In this document: positions 42,805 through 51,671 of the stretch, piece by piece
How positions within the stretch are numbered: the first letter of the stretch is position 1
How the letters are laid out: every line of letters starts with the position of its first letter
Origin: Geoalkalibacter subterraneus
GTDB taxonomy: Bacteria; Desulfobacterota; Desulfuromonadia; Desulfuromonadales; Geoalkalibacteraceae
NCBI RefSeq assembly: GCF_000827125.1
Contig: NZ_CP010311.1
Coordinates: 3,059,001 to 3,123,000, forward strand
DNA length: 64,000 nt
Direction: 5' to 3'
Notes under the pieces: generated by a model
What the model was told of the DNA's origin: nothing
What the model saw: only the letters and a program-made list of their open reading frames with translations
Databases searched by the model: none
Translations under genes and position numbers: made by a program

Positions 42805-43884
42805 TTACGACCGCGGCGATTCCGCCTTTTTCTGCAGCATCGGTTCGAAAGTGCGCTTCTCCACCGCGCAGCGGTAGGCCTCCTCGACCGTCACCTTCTC
42901 CTGCTTGAGCAACTCCATCAGCCGATGGTCCATGAGCTGCATCCCCTCGCCGCGCGCTGTCTGCATGATGGAGGGAATCTGGAAGGTCTTGCCCTCGCGG
43001 ATCAGGTTGCTCACCGCCGCATTGCCCACCAGGATCTCGTGCGCCGCGATGCGCCCCTTGCCGTCGGCGGTCTTCAGCAGCTGCTGGCAGATCACCCCCT
43101 TGAGGCTCTCCCCCAGCATGGTGCGGATCTGCTCCTGGGCGTCCTTGGGAAAGGCGTCAATGATGCGGTCGATGGTTTTGGCCGCCGAGTTGGTGTGCAG
43201 GGTGCCGAACACCAGGTGACCCGTCTCCGCCGCCGTCATCGCCAGAGAGATGGTCTCCAGATCGCGCATCTCCCCGACCAGAATAACGTCAGGATCTTCA
43301 CGCAGCGCAGCCTTGAGCGCCGATGCGAACGACTGGGTGTGCTGACCGATCTGCCGCTGGTTGAGCAGCGACATCTTGTTTTCATGCACGAATTCCAGGG
43401 GATCTTCCAGGGTCAGGATATGCTCGCGCCGCGTCGTATTGATCAGGTCGATCATCGCCGCCAGGGTGGTGGACTTGCCGCTGCCGGTAGGGCCGGTGAC
43501 CAGCACCAGCCCCTTTTTCAGGCGGGTCAGCTTGCGGATTCCTTCAGGGAGGTCAAGGTCGTCGGCGGAGAGAATCTTGTCGGGGATGATACGGAACACG
43601 CCGGCGATGCCGCGATGGGTGTCGAGGATATTGCCGCGAAAGCGGGCGATGCCCTCAAGAGGGTAAGCAAAATCGAGGTCGCGGGTCTCCTCGAACTGCT
43701 TGCGCTGCTCGGCGGTCAGTATTTCAAACAGCAGCACCTTCGCCTGGTCATGACTCAGCGGCGGATAGTTGAGCTGCTGCATTTCGCCGTGCAGGCGCAG
43801 AAGGGGCGGAGCGCCGGAAGAGATGTGCAGATCGCTCGCTCCCTGCTGTTTCATCAGTTTAAAAAGGGCATCGATTTTGGCCAT
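42805..43884 (-). CDS. pilT: PilT, pilus retraction ATPase
   Basis: The 359-residue ATPase has GASDLHISSGAPPLLRLHGE, Walker A GPTGSGKSTTLAAM, Asp box EDPLEFVHENKMSLLNQRQI, Walker B DPDVILVGEMRDLETI, His box TGHLVFGTLHTNSAAKTIDR and the C-terminal AIRAGK-like region altered to LIREGKTFQIPS. AGGAGG precedes the ATG. PilT depolymerises type IV pili for twitching motility. The minor pilin operon is 17 kb away. Confidence 0.96.
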   Translation of the reverse strand: MAKIDALFKLMKQQGASDLHISSGAPPLLRLHGEMQQLNYPPLSHDQAKVLLFEILTAEQRKQFEETRDLDFAYPLEGIARFRGNILDTHRGIAGVFRIIPDKILSADDLDLPEGIRKLTRLKKGLVLVTGPTGSGKSTTLAAMIDLINTTRREHILTLEDPLEFVHENKMSLLNQRQIGQHTQSFASALKAALREDPDVILVGEMRDLETISLAMTAAETGHLVFGTLHTNSAAKTIDRIIDAFPKDAQEQIRTMLGESLKGVICQQLLKTADGKGRIAAHEILVGNAAVSNLIREGKTFQIPSIMQTARGEGMQLMDHRLMELLKQEKVTVEEAYRCAVEKRTFEPMLQKKAESPRS

Positions 43885-44051
43885 GACGGCCTCCTGAATA
43901 GCGGGCTGATCGTGAAAATAAAATAAACTTAATATTCAACGATTTTCATCCCACTGTCAAGCTTCAACCTCGCCAAACTTGCTCAGGCCCGTACGCATGT
44001 GCTAGTCTTCCGCGCTTACACTAAATGACAGGACAATCCGGAGGAAATATC

Positions 44052-45029
44052 ATGAGCAAGGCACTCGGACTTCTGTCCGGCGGTCTCGACAGCAGCCTCG
44101 CCGCCATGGCCCTCAAGCGCCAGGGCGTTGAAGTCACCTGCATCGCTTTCGTCACCCCCTTTTTCGGGGCCGGTCGCGCCCGGAAAGCCGCACAGCAGAT
44201 GGACATCCCCCTGAAAATTCAGGATATCAGCGAAATTCATCTTGAAATGCTGAAAAACCCGCGCTACGGCTACGGCAAGAACCTCAACCCCTGCATCGAC
44301 TGCCACGCCCTGATGTTTCGCCTCGCCGCAGAAATTATGGATGCCGAGGGTTTCGATTTTCTTTTTTCGGGGGAAGTGCTCGGCCAGCGCCCCATGAGCC
44401 AGAATGCCAACGCCCTCAAGGCGGTCGCCAAACACGCCGGCTGTCCCGACCGGATTCTACGGCCGCTCTCGGCCCGGCTGCTGCCCATCACTCCCATGGA
44501 GGAACAGGGCCTGGTCGACCGCGAGCAGTTGCTCGATATCCAGGGGCGCTCGCGCAAAAGACAGGAGGCGCTGGCAAAGGAATGGGGGCTCGAAGATTAC
44601 CCGTCGTCCGGCGGCGGCTGCCTGCTGACGGAAAAATCGTTTACCGGCCGCCTGCGCGACCTGCTGACCCACCACCCCGAATGCACGCCCAATGATGTGG
44701 AGCTGCTCAAAGTGGGGCGCCAGTTCCGGCTGTCACCGCGCGCCAAGCTGACCCTGGGCCGCAATGAAAGCGACAATGACGCCATCCAGGACCTGCTGCG
44801 CCCCGGCCATGCCCTGGTCCGCGCGCGCGGCGTCGCCGGCCCCCTCGGCCTGGTCAGCGGCCGCCCCGAAGCGGACGACCTGCAGACCGCCTGCGCACTG
44901 GTGGCCGCTTACGGCAAAGGGCGTGACCGCTCGGAGCTGACGGTGGAGGTGCGCCAGGGGGATGAGGTATCGAACTTGGCTGTAGCACCGATGGACCGCT
45001 CACAAGCGCGGGAGATACAGGTGGAATAA
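44052..45029 (+). CDS. PP-loop ATP-dependent thiolase, ThiI/MnmA-like
   Basis: The start at 44052 (CGGAGGAAA upstream) gives 325 residues. The PP-loop LGLLSGGLDSSLAAMALKRQG near the N-terminus activates a carbonyl with ATP. NPCIDCHALM and SSGGGCLLTEKSF contribute cysteines, and the C-terminal half with DVELLKVGRQFRLSPRAKL is the NFACT-R-like domain seen in related proteins. Probable role is a tRNA thiolation step, but the exact uridine is not clear from sequence. Confidence 0.82.
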   Translation: MSKALGLLSGGLDSSLAAMALKRQGVEVTCIAFVTPFFGAGRARKAAQQMDIPLKIQDISEIHLEMLKNPRYGYGKNLNPCIDCHALMFRLAAEIMDAEGFDFLFSGEVLGQRPMSQNANALKAVAKHAGCPDRILRPLSARLLPITPMEEQGLVDREQLLDIQGRSRKRQEALAKEWGLEDYPSSGGGCLLTEKSFTGRLRDLLTHHPECTPNDVELLKVGRQFRLSPRAKLTLGRNESDNDAIQDLLRPGHALVRARGVAGPLGLVSGRPEADDLQTACALVAAYGKGRDRSELTVEVRQGDEVSNLAVAPMDRSQAREIQVE

Positions 45030-45048
45030 GTCGCAGCTCTCAAGCTCC

Positions 45049-45164
45049 CCCACCCCGACCCTCCCCCGCTGGGGGAAATTCAGAGCTCCTCCCCCCAGCG
45101 GGGGGAGGTTGGGAGGGGGGAATTCAGAGCTCCTCCCCCCAGCGGGGGGAGGTTGGGAGGGGGG
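45049..45164. repeat. GC-rich palindromic repeat, family D, with 44-bp exact tandem duplication
   Basis: A CTCCCCCGCTGGGGGA palindrome is followed by two exact 44-nt direct copies (45077-45120 and 45121-45164), each AATTCAGAGCTCCTCCCCCC then AGCGGGGGGAGG and a GGTTGGGAGGGGGG tail. The same motifs occur at 48490-48588. It lies between the PP-loop gene and the protease gene. Confidence 0.9.
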
Positions 45165-45187
45165 AAGTTTTTTCCCGGGTAAAAGTT

Positions 45188-45350
45188 TCAGGGACGCACA
45201 GTAAACGACCGCACGGCGCTCTCAACAACCTGTCCATCGGGCCTTTCCACTTCAACCTTCCAGAAGTAGGTTATGCCCGGTTCCAACTCGCCCAATGTCA
45301 CCGATCTCGTCACGAACTGAGATGGCGTTTGCCCTTCAATGACATCCCCG
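45188..45350 (-). other. Out-of-frame 3' part of the protease gene (FN3-like tail)
   Basis: Downstream of the G9 tract the -1 frame continues as DGDVIEGQTPSQFVTRSVTL, GELEPGITYFWKVEVERPDG, VVESAVRSFTVRP, which completes a fibronectin type III-like domain begun before the tract. With eight G instead of nine the protease would run through to 45188. It has no start codon of its own. Confidence 0.65.
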
Positions 45351-47108
45351 TCACCTCCCCCCCCCTCCTCCTCCTCCTCCACCACCACAGGCCGGCATAC
45401 CGAACCCCAACGCGATAACAATCAAAAGAGTCCGGACGATACGCCCGCTGCGCGTCCGGCGACGTGACAAGGGGGAACAGAGAAACAACCCTGCAGCTCC
45501 CGCCCACAACAGGGAGGTCGAAGAGGCTGCAGACGCTGTCACATTGGTCGCCTCGCTGAAATCGTCATCGGTCGCGATGCGCACCTGGGCGCTCAGCGGA
45601 TAGCCGCGGGAATCATGCAGCTGCTCCCAGCGCAGCGTCACCTCCGGCCCGTCGACCATGGCGCCATTGGTTGGCGCCGCCAGCACCGGCGTCAGCAGAT
45701 GATCGTAGGCCGCGGGCACATCGATCAGGCCATGCCCATAGCTGTTATCGGGCTCCGAAACACCAAGATCAACGGCGGACACCAGCAGAGCATCTTCGAT
45801 TGCGGCCATGTCGACATCGGGAAAGGCGCCGCGCAGAAGAGCCAGGGCGCCGCTGAGGTGCGCGGCGGAAAAAGAGGTGCCGGCAACGGTCACATAGTTT
45901 GATACCGCAGTGGCATTGGTCGTCATAATCATAGTTCCGGGTGCCACCAGCTGCGGATAAACGCCGTCGTCACAGGCCGAAGGACCGCGAGCGCTGAAAT
46001 CGGTCACACGCTTTTCATCATCGGTGGCGCCAACCGCCAGCACTTCAGGGTAGTTGCCGGGACTTTCGCTGGTGAAAGGATCAGGGCCGCTGTTTCCCGC
46101 TGCCGCCACCACCGCAACGCCGGCAGTTTTAAGCCCCTGAATCGCCCTCCGATATGTCTCGATGCACCGCTCTGGTTCAATACCATTTTGATCATCTTCA
46201 ACAACAATTCCCCAGGAATTGTTGACGATATCCGCCGCATCTGCCGTATTGCCATCCTCGTTGGGGTCAAGAGTCCACTCCAGGGCTTTGATGATCTTGG
46301 AAGAGCTGCTTGTGTTGTCCGGCCCGAAAATCCGCGCTGCAATCCATTTGGAATCAGGCGCCATCCCGAGAGGAAGACCGAATTCGTCCCCGGCCACAAT
46401 GATCCCGGTAACCGCAGTCCCGTGGCCCAGTTGGGAGTCAGGGCTTTCCGGATCCGCCTGGATAATCTGATCAAAGGGCTCAGGTGAGTCATCGTAAGGA
46501 TCAAACCAGCCGACGTCGGCAGGGCCGCGCCAACGGGAGCCAAGATCCGGATGCTCCAGATCGACACCCGAATCAAGCACGGCCACCACCGCCCCTGCGC
46601 CGCTGTGCCCCATGTCCCATAATTCGTAGGCACCCACCTGCGAAATATTCCAGCCGTGAACAGGAAAAGAAAGACGCGGCTCAGGACTCAATTGCCGTGT
46701 TTCATCGAAGTAAAGCGTATCCACTGCCGGATGCTCGCTGAGCGCGGCCAGCGTTTTCGGATCGGCTTGCAATGCGATCCCATTGATCAACCAGAGTTCC
46801 GTGGCGTCTTCGATGCCGTACTTCCGCAGAAAACCCTCCAACTCCGCCCGTCCCCGCTGCGAGCGCTCTTTCAGCTCACGCACCAGAGAATCCCGATGCT
46901 TTCTTCCGAAGCCGCGCGCCTGGGCGACGAGCTCTTCGCTACGGGACAGCGTGGCTATAACCGGGATCTTCTCATCCGGCACCGATCGCGCCAGCACCGC
47001 CCGCAGTTGAGGCGCGACCTCGGCGGCCTTCGCGGAGACAGGCAGCGCGGAAACAGAAAAGACCACACACCAGAGAATTGCTGAAATAATCTTCGCACCC
47101 ATCGCCAT
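45351..47108 (-). CDS. Subtilisin-family (S8) serine protease, frameshift-prone C-terminus
   Basis: The ATG at 47108 is preceded by AAGGAG. The protein has a Sec signal (ISAILWCVVFSVSALPVSA), a propeptide region to ~140, and a subtilisin catalytic domain with Asp in VAVLDSGVDLEHPDL, His in LGHGTAVTGIIVAG and Ser in VAGTSFSAAHLSGALALL. After the catalytic domain comes the start of an FN3-like domain (PVLAAPTNGAMVDGPEVTL, QVRIATDDDFSEAT), then an unexpected insert. That insert has a hydrophobic segment (SLLWAGAAGLFL) with a following RRRTR, a lipobox-like IALGFGMPACGG and a poly-Gly stretch encoded by (GGA)5-G9. The frame stops right there. See the tail at 45188-45350. Confidence 0.85.
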   Translation of the reverse strand: MAMGAKIISAILWCVVFSVSALPVSAKAAEVAPQLRAVLARSVPDEKIPVIATLSRSEELVAQARGFGRKHRDSLVRELKERSQRGRAELEGFLRKYGIEDATELWLINGIALQADPKTLAALSEHPAVDTLYFDETRQLSPEPRLSFPVHGWNISQVGAYELWDMGHSGAGAVVAVLDSGVDLEHPDLGSRWRGPADVGWFDPYDDSPEPFDQIIQADPESPDSQLGHGTAVTGIIVAGDEFGLPLGMAPDSKWIAARIFGPDNTSSSSKIIKALEWTLDPNEDGNTADAADIVNNSWGIVVEDDQNGIEPERCIETYRRAIQGLKTAGVAVVAAAGNSGPDPFTSESPGNYPEVLAVGATDDEKRVTDFSARGPSACDDGVYPQLVAPGTMIMTTNATAVSNYVTVAGTSFSAAHLSGALALLRGAFPDVDMAAIEDALLVSAVDLGVSEPDNSYGHGLIDVPAAYDHLLTPVLAAPTNGAMVDGPEVTLRWEQLHDSRGYPLSAQVRIATDDDFSEATNVTASAASSTSLLWAGAAGLFLCSPLSRRRTRSGRIVRTLLIVIALGFGMPACGGGGGGGGGGR

Positions 47109-47130
47109 TGGCACTCCTTGACCGGAATCG

Positions 47131-48414
47131 TTATTCGCTTTTATCGCCTTTGGATAGATCCGGCAGCGCCTCCATCAGCAGTTCAAGCACATGCACCACA
47201 CGCGCCTTGCCGCCGGCGTGGTTGATGCTGTCCTGCAGCTGCATGATGCAGCCCGGGCAGTCGGTGGCCACCAGCTCCGCGCCGCTGGCCCCGATATAGC
47301 CTGCCTTGCGCGCGCCGATTTTTTTGCTGGTGTCGTAGTGATACACCGAATAGGTGCCGCCCAGCCCGCAGCAGGTACCGGCTTCCTCCATCTCCACAAA
47401 GTCCACCTGCGGCAGCGCCTTGAGAATTTCGCGCGGCTCGCGGGTGATCCCCTGGGTGCGCAGGTGGCAGGGATCGTGGTAGGTAACTTTCTTTCTCTTC
47501 GCTGCTCTGGGCAAAGCCGCAAGTTTTTCCGGCAATCCGTGACGCGCCAGGAAAACGAAAATATCCGCGATGCGTTCCGACAGCGGCAGATACTCTCCGC
47601 CGAAATCCGCGTAAATTTTGCCGATGCCGGCGTTGCAGGAGGCGCAGGCGGTCACCACGTAATCCACCGGCCGCCGGGTGAGAGCGATGCGGTTGAGTTC
47701 GGCCAGCTTCTCCACCGTCTCCTGCGCCCCGGCACTCACCGCCGGCAGGCCGCAACAGCCCTGATCCTTGGGGATAATCACCGTAACGCCGACAAATTTC
47801 AGCGCCGCCAGCAGCGCCTCGCCGATGGCGGGGTACATGTAGTTGATGCCGCAGCCGGTGAAAAAAGCGACCGTCGGTTCACCTTCGCGCCCTTCGATCA
47901 CCTCCGGCACCCGGTCGCGAAAAGGTTTGCCGGCAATGGGCGGCAGGGTGCGGTCGCTCTCCAGAAAGGGTGCCGGAAAGCGCAGGCGCAGGCCGCTGTC
48001 CTCCGGCAGCTTCTTGAACAGCAGCGAGGAGAACTTGCCGCCGGTCTTGGCCAGAAGATCCATCAGCTTGGGGCGCCCCAGCACCGCGGCCACGCCCTTG
48101 CCGAAACTCGACAGGCCTTTCTGCTCGGCGATGCGGCGACGCGCCGCCGCAACGATCTCATCGGTGGGCACCTTGTTGGGGCACTGGGCACCGCAGCTGC
48201 CGCACAACAGGCACTGGCTCATGTCCTCGAGCACTTTCTCCTCAAGGTCGATCTCGCCGTCGAGCACCGCCCCGGCCAGCGCCACCTTGCCGCGCGCCAC
48301 CCGCCCTTCATGCTTCTCCGCGCCGAACACCGGGCAGTGGGCACGGCAGGCGCCGCATTTGACGCACTGTTCGATTTCTTCACGGAAGTCTTCGAGTTGT
48401 TTCATCTTAGGCAT
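47131..48414 (-). CDS. glcF: GlcF/LdhB-type iron-sulfur subunit of 2-hydroxyacid oxidase
   Basis: The 427-residue protein has two 4Fe-4S motifs at the N-terminus (CVKCGACRAHCP, CLLCGSCGAQCP) and two CCG domains (TGCGINYMYP, CCGLPA; TYHDPCHL, CCGLGGTY) with a DCPGCIMQLQD segment. It accepts electrons from the FAD subunit encoded upstream (48664-50046). No Shine-Dalgarno lies close to the ATG: AAGGAGG, expected for this gene, sits at the end of glcD about 230 nt away, separated by a palindromic repeat. Confidence 0.9.
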   Translation of the reverse strand: MPKMKQLEDFREEIEQCVKCGACRAHCPVFGAEKHEGRVARGKVALAGAVLDGEIDLEEKVLEDMSQCLLCGSCGAQCPNKVPTDEIVAAARRRIAEQKGLSSFGKGVAAVLGRPKLMDLLAKTGGKFSSLLFKKLPEDSGLRLRFPAPFLESDRTLPPIAGKPFRDRVPEVIEGREGEPTVAFFTGCGINYMYPAIGEALLAALKFVGVTVIIPKDQGCCGLPAVSAGAQETVEKLAELNRIALTRRPVDYVVTACASCNAGIGKIYADFGGEYLPLSERIADIFVFLARHGLPEKLAALPRAAKRKKVTYHDPCHLRTQGITREPREILKALPQVDFVEMEEAGTCCGLGGTYSVYHYDTSKKIGARKAGYIGASGAELVATDCPGCIMQLQDSINHAGGKARVVHVLELLMEALPDLSKGDKSE

Positions 48415-48421
48415 ATTTTTT

Positions 48422-48653
48422 ATGTGTCACTAAGACGCGAAGAACACGAAGAAAGTCAAAAGCTTCAACGGATAATATTTACTTGCACCCCTCCCCCCAG
48501 CGGGGGGAGGTTGGGAGGGGGGAATTCGGGACGCTGCCCAAAACCGTTCCCCCACCCTAGCCCTCCCCCGCTGGGGGAGGGGATAATTTTTTCTCCGCGC
48601 CTCTGCGTTGAAGCTTTTGACTTTCTTCGCGCTCTTAGCGTCTTTGTGGCCTC
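48422..48653. repeat. Nested palindromic repeat (family C arms around family D core)
   Basis: The outer 43-nt arms (CACTAAGACGCGAAGAACAC.. at one end and its complement at the other) match at about 39 of 43 positions and include AAGTCAAAAGCTTCAACG. Inside are family D G/C palindromes (CTCCCCCCAGCGGGGGGAGG, CCCTCCCCCGCTGGGGGAGG). The whole folds as one long hairpin in the glcD-glcF transcript. It separates the glcD end, including AAGGAGG, from the glcF ATG. Confidence 0.88.
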
Positions 48654-48663
48654 CTTATCCTTA

Positions 48664-50046
48664 TCAGTTGTCGAGGAAGATCTTGCCGGGGTTGAGAATG
48701 TTGTTGGGATCGAGGGCCTTTTTGATCTTCTTCATATAGGCGGCCGTTTCCTCGGTGAGTTCGAGGGGGATGTAGGCGGCCTTGGCGATGCCGACGCCGT
48801 GCTCACCGCTCATGGTCCCGCCCAGCTCCAGCGCGCCCTTGAAGACCTCCTCGATCGCTCTTTCCGCTTTTTCCAACTCGCCGGGGATTTTTTTGTCGAT
48901 CATGATGTTGACATGGATATTGCCGTCGCCGGCATGACCGAAGTTGACGATGGGCACACCGTGGCGGTCGGCGATCTGGTCAATCTTGCGGATCATGTCC
49001 GGAAGCTTGGAGCGCGGGACGCAGATGTCCTCGTTGAACTTGTCGGGGTTGACCTTGCGCAGCGAGGCCGACACCGAGCGGCGGATCTGCCACAGCGCCT
49101 CGCTTTCGGCCGGCGTCTCGGCGATGCGCGTCTCAACCACGCCGAGGGGCTTGATGATCTCGGCAATGCGCTGCGCCTGCTTATCCAGAAATTCACGGTC
49201 GCCGTCCACCTCGATGATCAGCACGGCGCGGGCCCCTTCAGGCACCTGCAGGTCGGTGGCCTGGCGCACGCAGTCGATGGTGCGCCCGTCCATGAACTCC
49301 AGGGTGGCCGGGATGATCTTGTTGCGCACAATAGTCGAAACGGCCTGGGCTGCACCGTCGATGGAATCGAACAGCACCAGCATGGTCTTTTTGGCCTCCG
49401 GCAGCGGCAGCAGCTTGATGACGATCTTGGTGATGATCCCCAGCGTGCCTTCCGAGCCGCACATGAGCTTGGTCAGATCGAGCCCCACGACCCCTTTCAT
49501 GGTGGAACCGCCGGTCGTGATGATGTCACCGGTGGGAGTCACGATCTCCAGCCCGAGGATATAATCCTTGGTCACGCCGTACTTGACGCAGCGCGGCCCG
49601 CCGGCGCATTCGGCGACGTTGCCCCCCAGGGTGGAGAACTTGAGGGAGGCCGGATCGGGCGGATAGAACAGCCCCACCTTCTCCACCTCCTTCTGAAACT
49701 GTTCGGTCACCACGCCCGGCTCAACCACCGCCACCAGGTTGTCCTGGTCAATCTCCAGAATGTGGTCCATGCGCTCGGTGGTCACCACCATGCCGCCGCC
49801 GGTGGGCAGCGAGCCGCCGGTAAAGCCACTGCCGGCACCCCGCGGAAAGACGGGGATCTTTTCGGCATTGGCCAGTTTCATGATGCGGCTGATCTGTTCA
49901 GAGGTCGAAGGGTGCACGACCACCTCCGGCATGAATTTCTGCTGGGTGGCGTCGTAGCTGTAGCAGAGCAGGTCCGCTTTGTCTGTAGTGACATTGTCTT
50001 TGCCGACAACCTCACGCAGTGCATTGATGATTCGGGAATCAAGCAT
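48664..50046 (-). CDS. glcD: GlcD-type FAD-linked oxidase (glycolate/D-lactate dehydrogenase)
   Basis: Starting at 50046 (MLDSRIINALREVVG) the protein has 460 residues; an upstream extension to 50121 overlaps the preceding gene. The FAD-binding PP loop (PVFPRGAGSGFTGGSLPTGGG), LVAVVEPGVVTEQF, a second FAD segment with GGNVAECAGGPRC, LKMCGSEGTLGIITK-like core and the C-terminal NFGHAGDGNIHVNIM and MSGEHGVGIAKAAYI are intact. With glcF it oxidises 2-hydroxyacids. In this lineage D-lactate is as likely a substrate as glycolate. Confidence 0.93.
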   Translation of the reverse strand: MLDSRIINALREVVGKDNVTTDKADLLCYSYDATQQKFMPEVVVHPSTSEQISRIMKLANAEKIPVFPRGAGSGFTGGSLPTGGGMVVTTERMDHILEIDQDNLVAVVEPGVVTEQFQKEVEKVGLFYPPDPASLKFSTLGGNVAECAGGPRCVKYGVTKDYILGLEIVTPTGDIITTGGSTMKGVVGLDLTKLMCGSEGTLGIITKIVIKLLPLPEAKKTMLVLFDSIDGAAQAVSTIVRNKIIPATLEFMDGRTIDCVRQATDLQVPEGARAVLIIEVDGDREFLDKQAQRIAEIIKPLGVVETRIAETPAESEALWQIRRSVSASLRKVNPDKFNEDICVPRSKLPDMIRKIDQIADRHGVPIVNFGHAGDGNIHVNIMIDKKIPGELEKAERAIEEVFKGALELGGTMSGEHGVGIAKAAYIPLELTEETAAYMKKIKKALDPNNILNPGKIFLDN

Positions 50047-50093
50047 CGAGTATCTGTCCTTGTTTAAGATAAAGGGAAAGTCTAAATCAGATT

Positions 50094-51635
50094 CTACCGA
50101 CAAGGTTCGAGGGGCGAGCACAACGCCTGCTGCTCCGGGCCTGACAAAATAACCACCCTGTTTTTCCCGCCCGATTTAGCCTTGAGCAGGGCCTGGTCGG
50201 CGCATCGCAGCAAACAGTCAACTCCCAGCCGGTCAGAGGCCGGCCGAATAGCTGTGACCCCGAGGCTTAAAGTGATCTGCCGGAAATTGCCATCAAAACA
50301 GAACTTATGTTCCGCAATGGAATGCCGCAATCTTTCGGCAAGACCCTCGGCCTCTTCCAGAGTCGTTTCCGGCAGGACAAATGCAAACTCTTCGCCGCCG
50401 TAGCGTGCAATCAAATCGTAATCACGCACCACTTTTCGGCAGACGCGGCAGATTTCCCGCAAGGCCTGGTCGCCGGCAACATGACCGAGGCAATCGTTAA
50501 GCGCCTTGAAATCGTCGACATCGGCAAGGATCAGCGCGAGGGAGTTATCTAAACGTGTGGCGCGACTGTGCTCACTACACAGGAAGGTCTGCATAAAACG
50601 CCGATTGTAGACTTCGGTCAACCCATCAAGGTGAGCCAGCCGCTCAAGCGAAGTGGTCTTGTCCAACAGATCACGGTTGGTCCGCAGCAGCTTTCGATTG
50701 CTCTGTTCATAAGCCAGATTGATCTCGCCCAGACGCTGGTTCGCCTCCTGAAGAATCTCCTCGATGGAGCGTTCGAGGTGAAGGTTCAACCCAAAATAGC
50801 CCGCCGCCTCATTGACTTCGTCGTGAATTCCGGCGCTCAGTTCGCGACAGGCTTGTGCATTAAAGTCAAGCAGCTCCTCAGCACGCCGTTGAAACTGCTC
50901 CTCATATGGACGCGGGTCGGCAGCAAAAAAAACTTCCGCCAGCACGGCGGCCAAATGACAGACCCGGATCAGACGGTCCATATTGGGATCATCCACTGCA
51001 CGAGGCGGATCATGATGGTAGCGCACCGGTTGCGCAATCTGCGGCGGCAGCCGCCAGCGCCGCGCCGCTTCTGCACCGACTTCGGCATGGTCGACTCCCA
51101 CCAAGGTCCGTTCGACCTCTACCCTCTGCAAACCGTGAACCTCCACCCGCAGGTCCACTTCACGCATGCGCTCCGGGAAACTGAGCTCCAGCAGCATTTC
51201 TCCCAGATTGCCGAGCAGACCGGCGATAAAAGCCTCCTCCGCACAGCTCGCGTCGCATCGCATTATGAGCTGACGGGCGGCCACCGCCGTCGCCAGCGAG
51301 CGCTCCCAGAACCGGGTGTAGTTGAACCCCTGGGATCTGCCCCGTTCTCCCAGGTCGATAAGGGAAAACGAAAGTACCAGGCTGCGCACCGAGTTGGTCC
51401 CCAGAACCGACACAGCCTTGTTGATCGTCCCCACGGGTGTGGAAAAGCCGTACAATGGCGAATTAGCGACCCTGAGAATCTTGCTCGACAAGGAGACGTC
51501 CTGCGAAATGACCCGCGACAGCTCGCGCAGGTCGGTCTCCTCTCCGGCAGACAATGTCAGCACTTTGGCCGCCACCGCCGGCAGGGTAGGAAGCGACTCC
51601 GCTGAAAAAATATGGTTGAGAATAGTATCCGTCAT
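50094..51635 (-). CDS. HDOD-GGDEF protein, copy 2
   Basis: The N-terminal HDOD domain (~10-210; LPTLPAVAAKVLTL, SKILRVANSPLYG, EAFIAGLLGNLGEMLL) is followed by a coiled region (~280-330) and a GGDEF domain (~345-500) with active motif RYGGEEFAF. HDOD domains act as signal-response scaffolds without hydrolase activity. The product should make c-di-GMP. Its layout and length are the same as the neighbour at 51672-53255, 36 nt upstream, so the pair arose by tandem duplication. Confidence 0.92.
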   Translation of the reverse strand: MTDTILNHIFSAESLPTLPAVAAKVLTLSAGEETDLRELSRVISQDVSLSSKILRVANSPLYGFSTPVGTINKAVSVLGTNSVRSLVLSFSLIDLGERGRSQGFNYTRFWERSLATAVAARQLIMRCDASCAEEAFIAGLLGNLGEMLLELSFPERMREVDLRVEVHGLQRVEVERTLVGVDHAEVGAEAARRWRLPPQIAQPVRYHHDPPRAVDDPNMDRLIRVCHLAAVLAEVFFAADPRPYEEQFQRRAEELLDFNAQACRELSAGIHDEVNEAAGYFGLNLHLERSIEEILQEANQRLGEINLAYEQSNRKLLRTNRDLLDKTTSLERLAHLDGLTEVYNRRFMQTFLCSEHSRATRLDNSLALILADVDDFKALNDCLGHVAGDQALREICRVCRKVVRDYDLIARYGGEEFAFVLPETTLEEAEGLAERLRHSIAEHKFCFDGNFRQITLSLGVTAIRPASDRLGVDCLLRCADQALLKAKSGGKNRVVILSGPEQQALCSPLEPCR

Positions 51636-51671
51636 TTATAAAACCGCCCCTCTAAAAAAAATAACAACAAT

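Noticed and set aside
47191-50067. Very long open frame on the plus strand (about 958 codons)
   Set aside because: It is antisense to glcF and glcD, whose motifs are all intact; its product is His/Gly/Ala-rich with no domain and it runs through the nested repeat. It is a shadow of GC-rich codon use.
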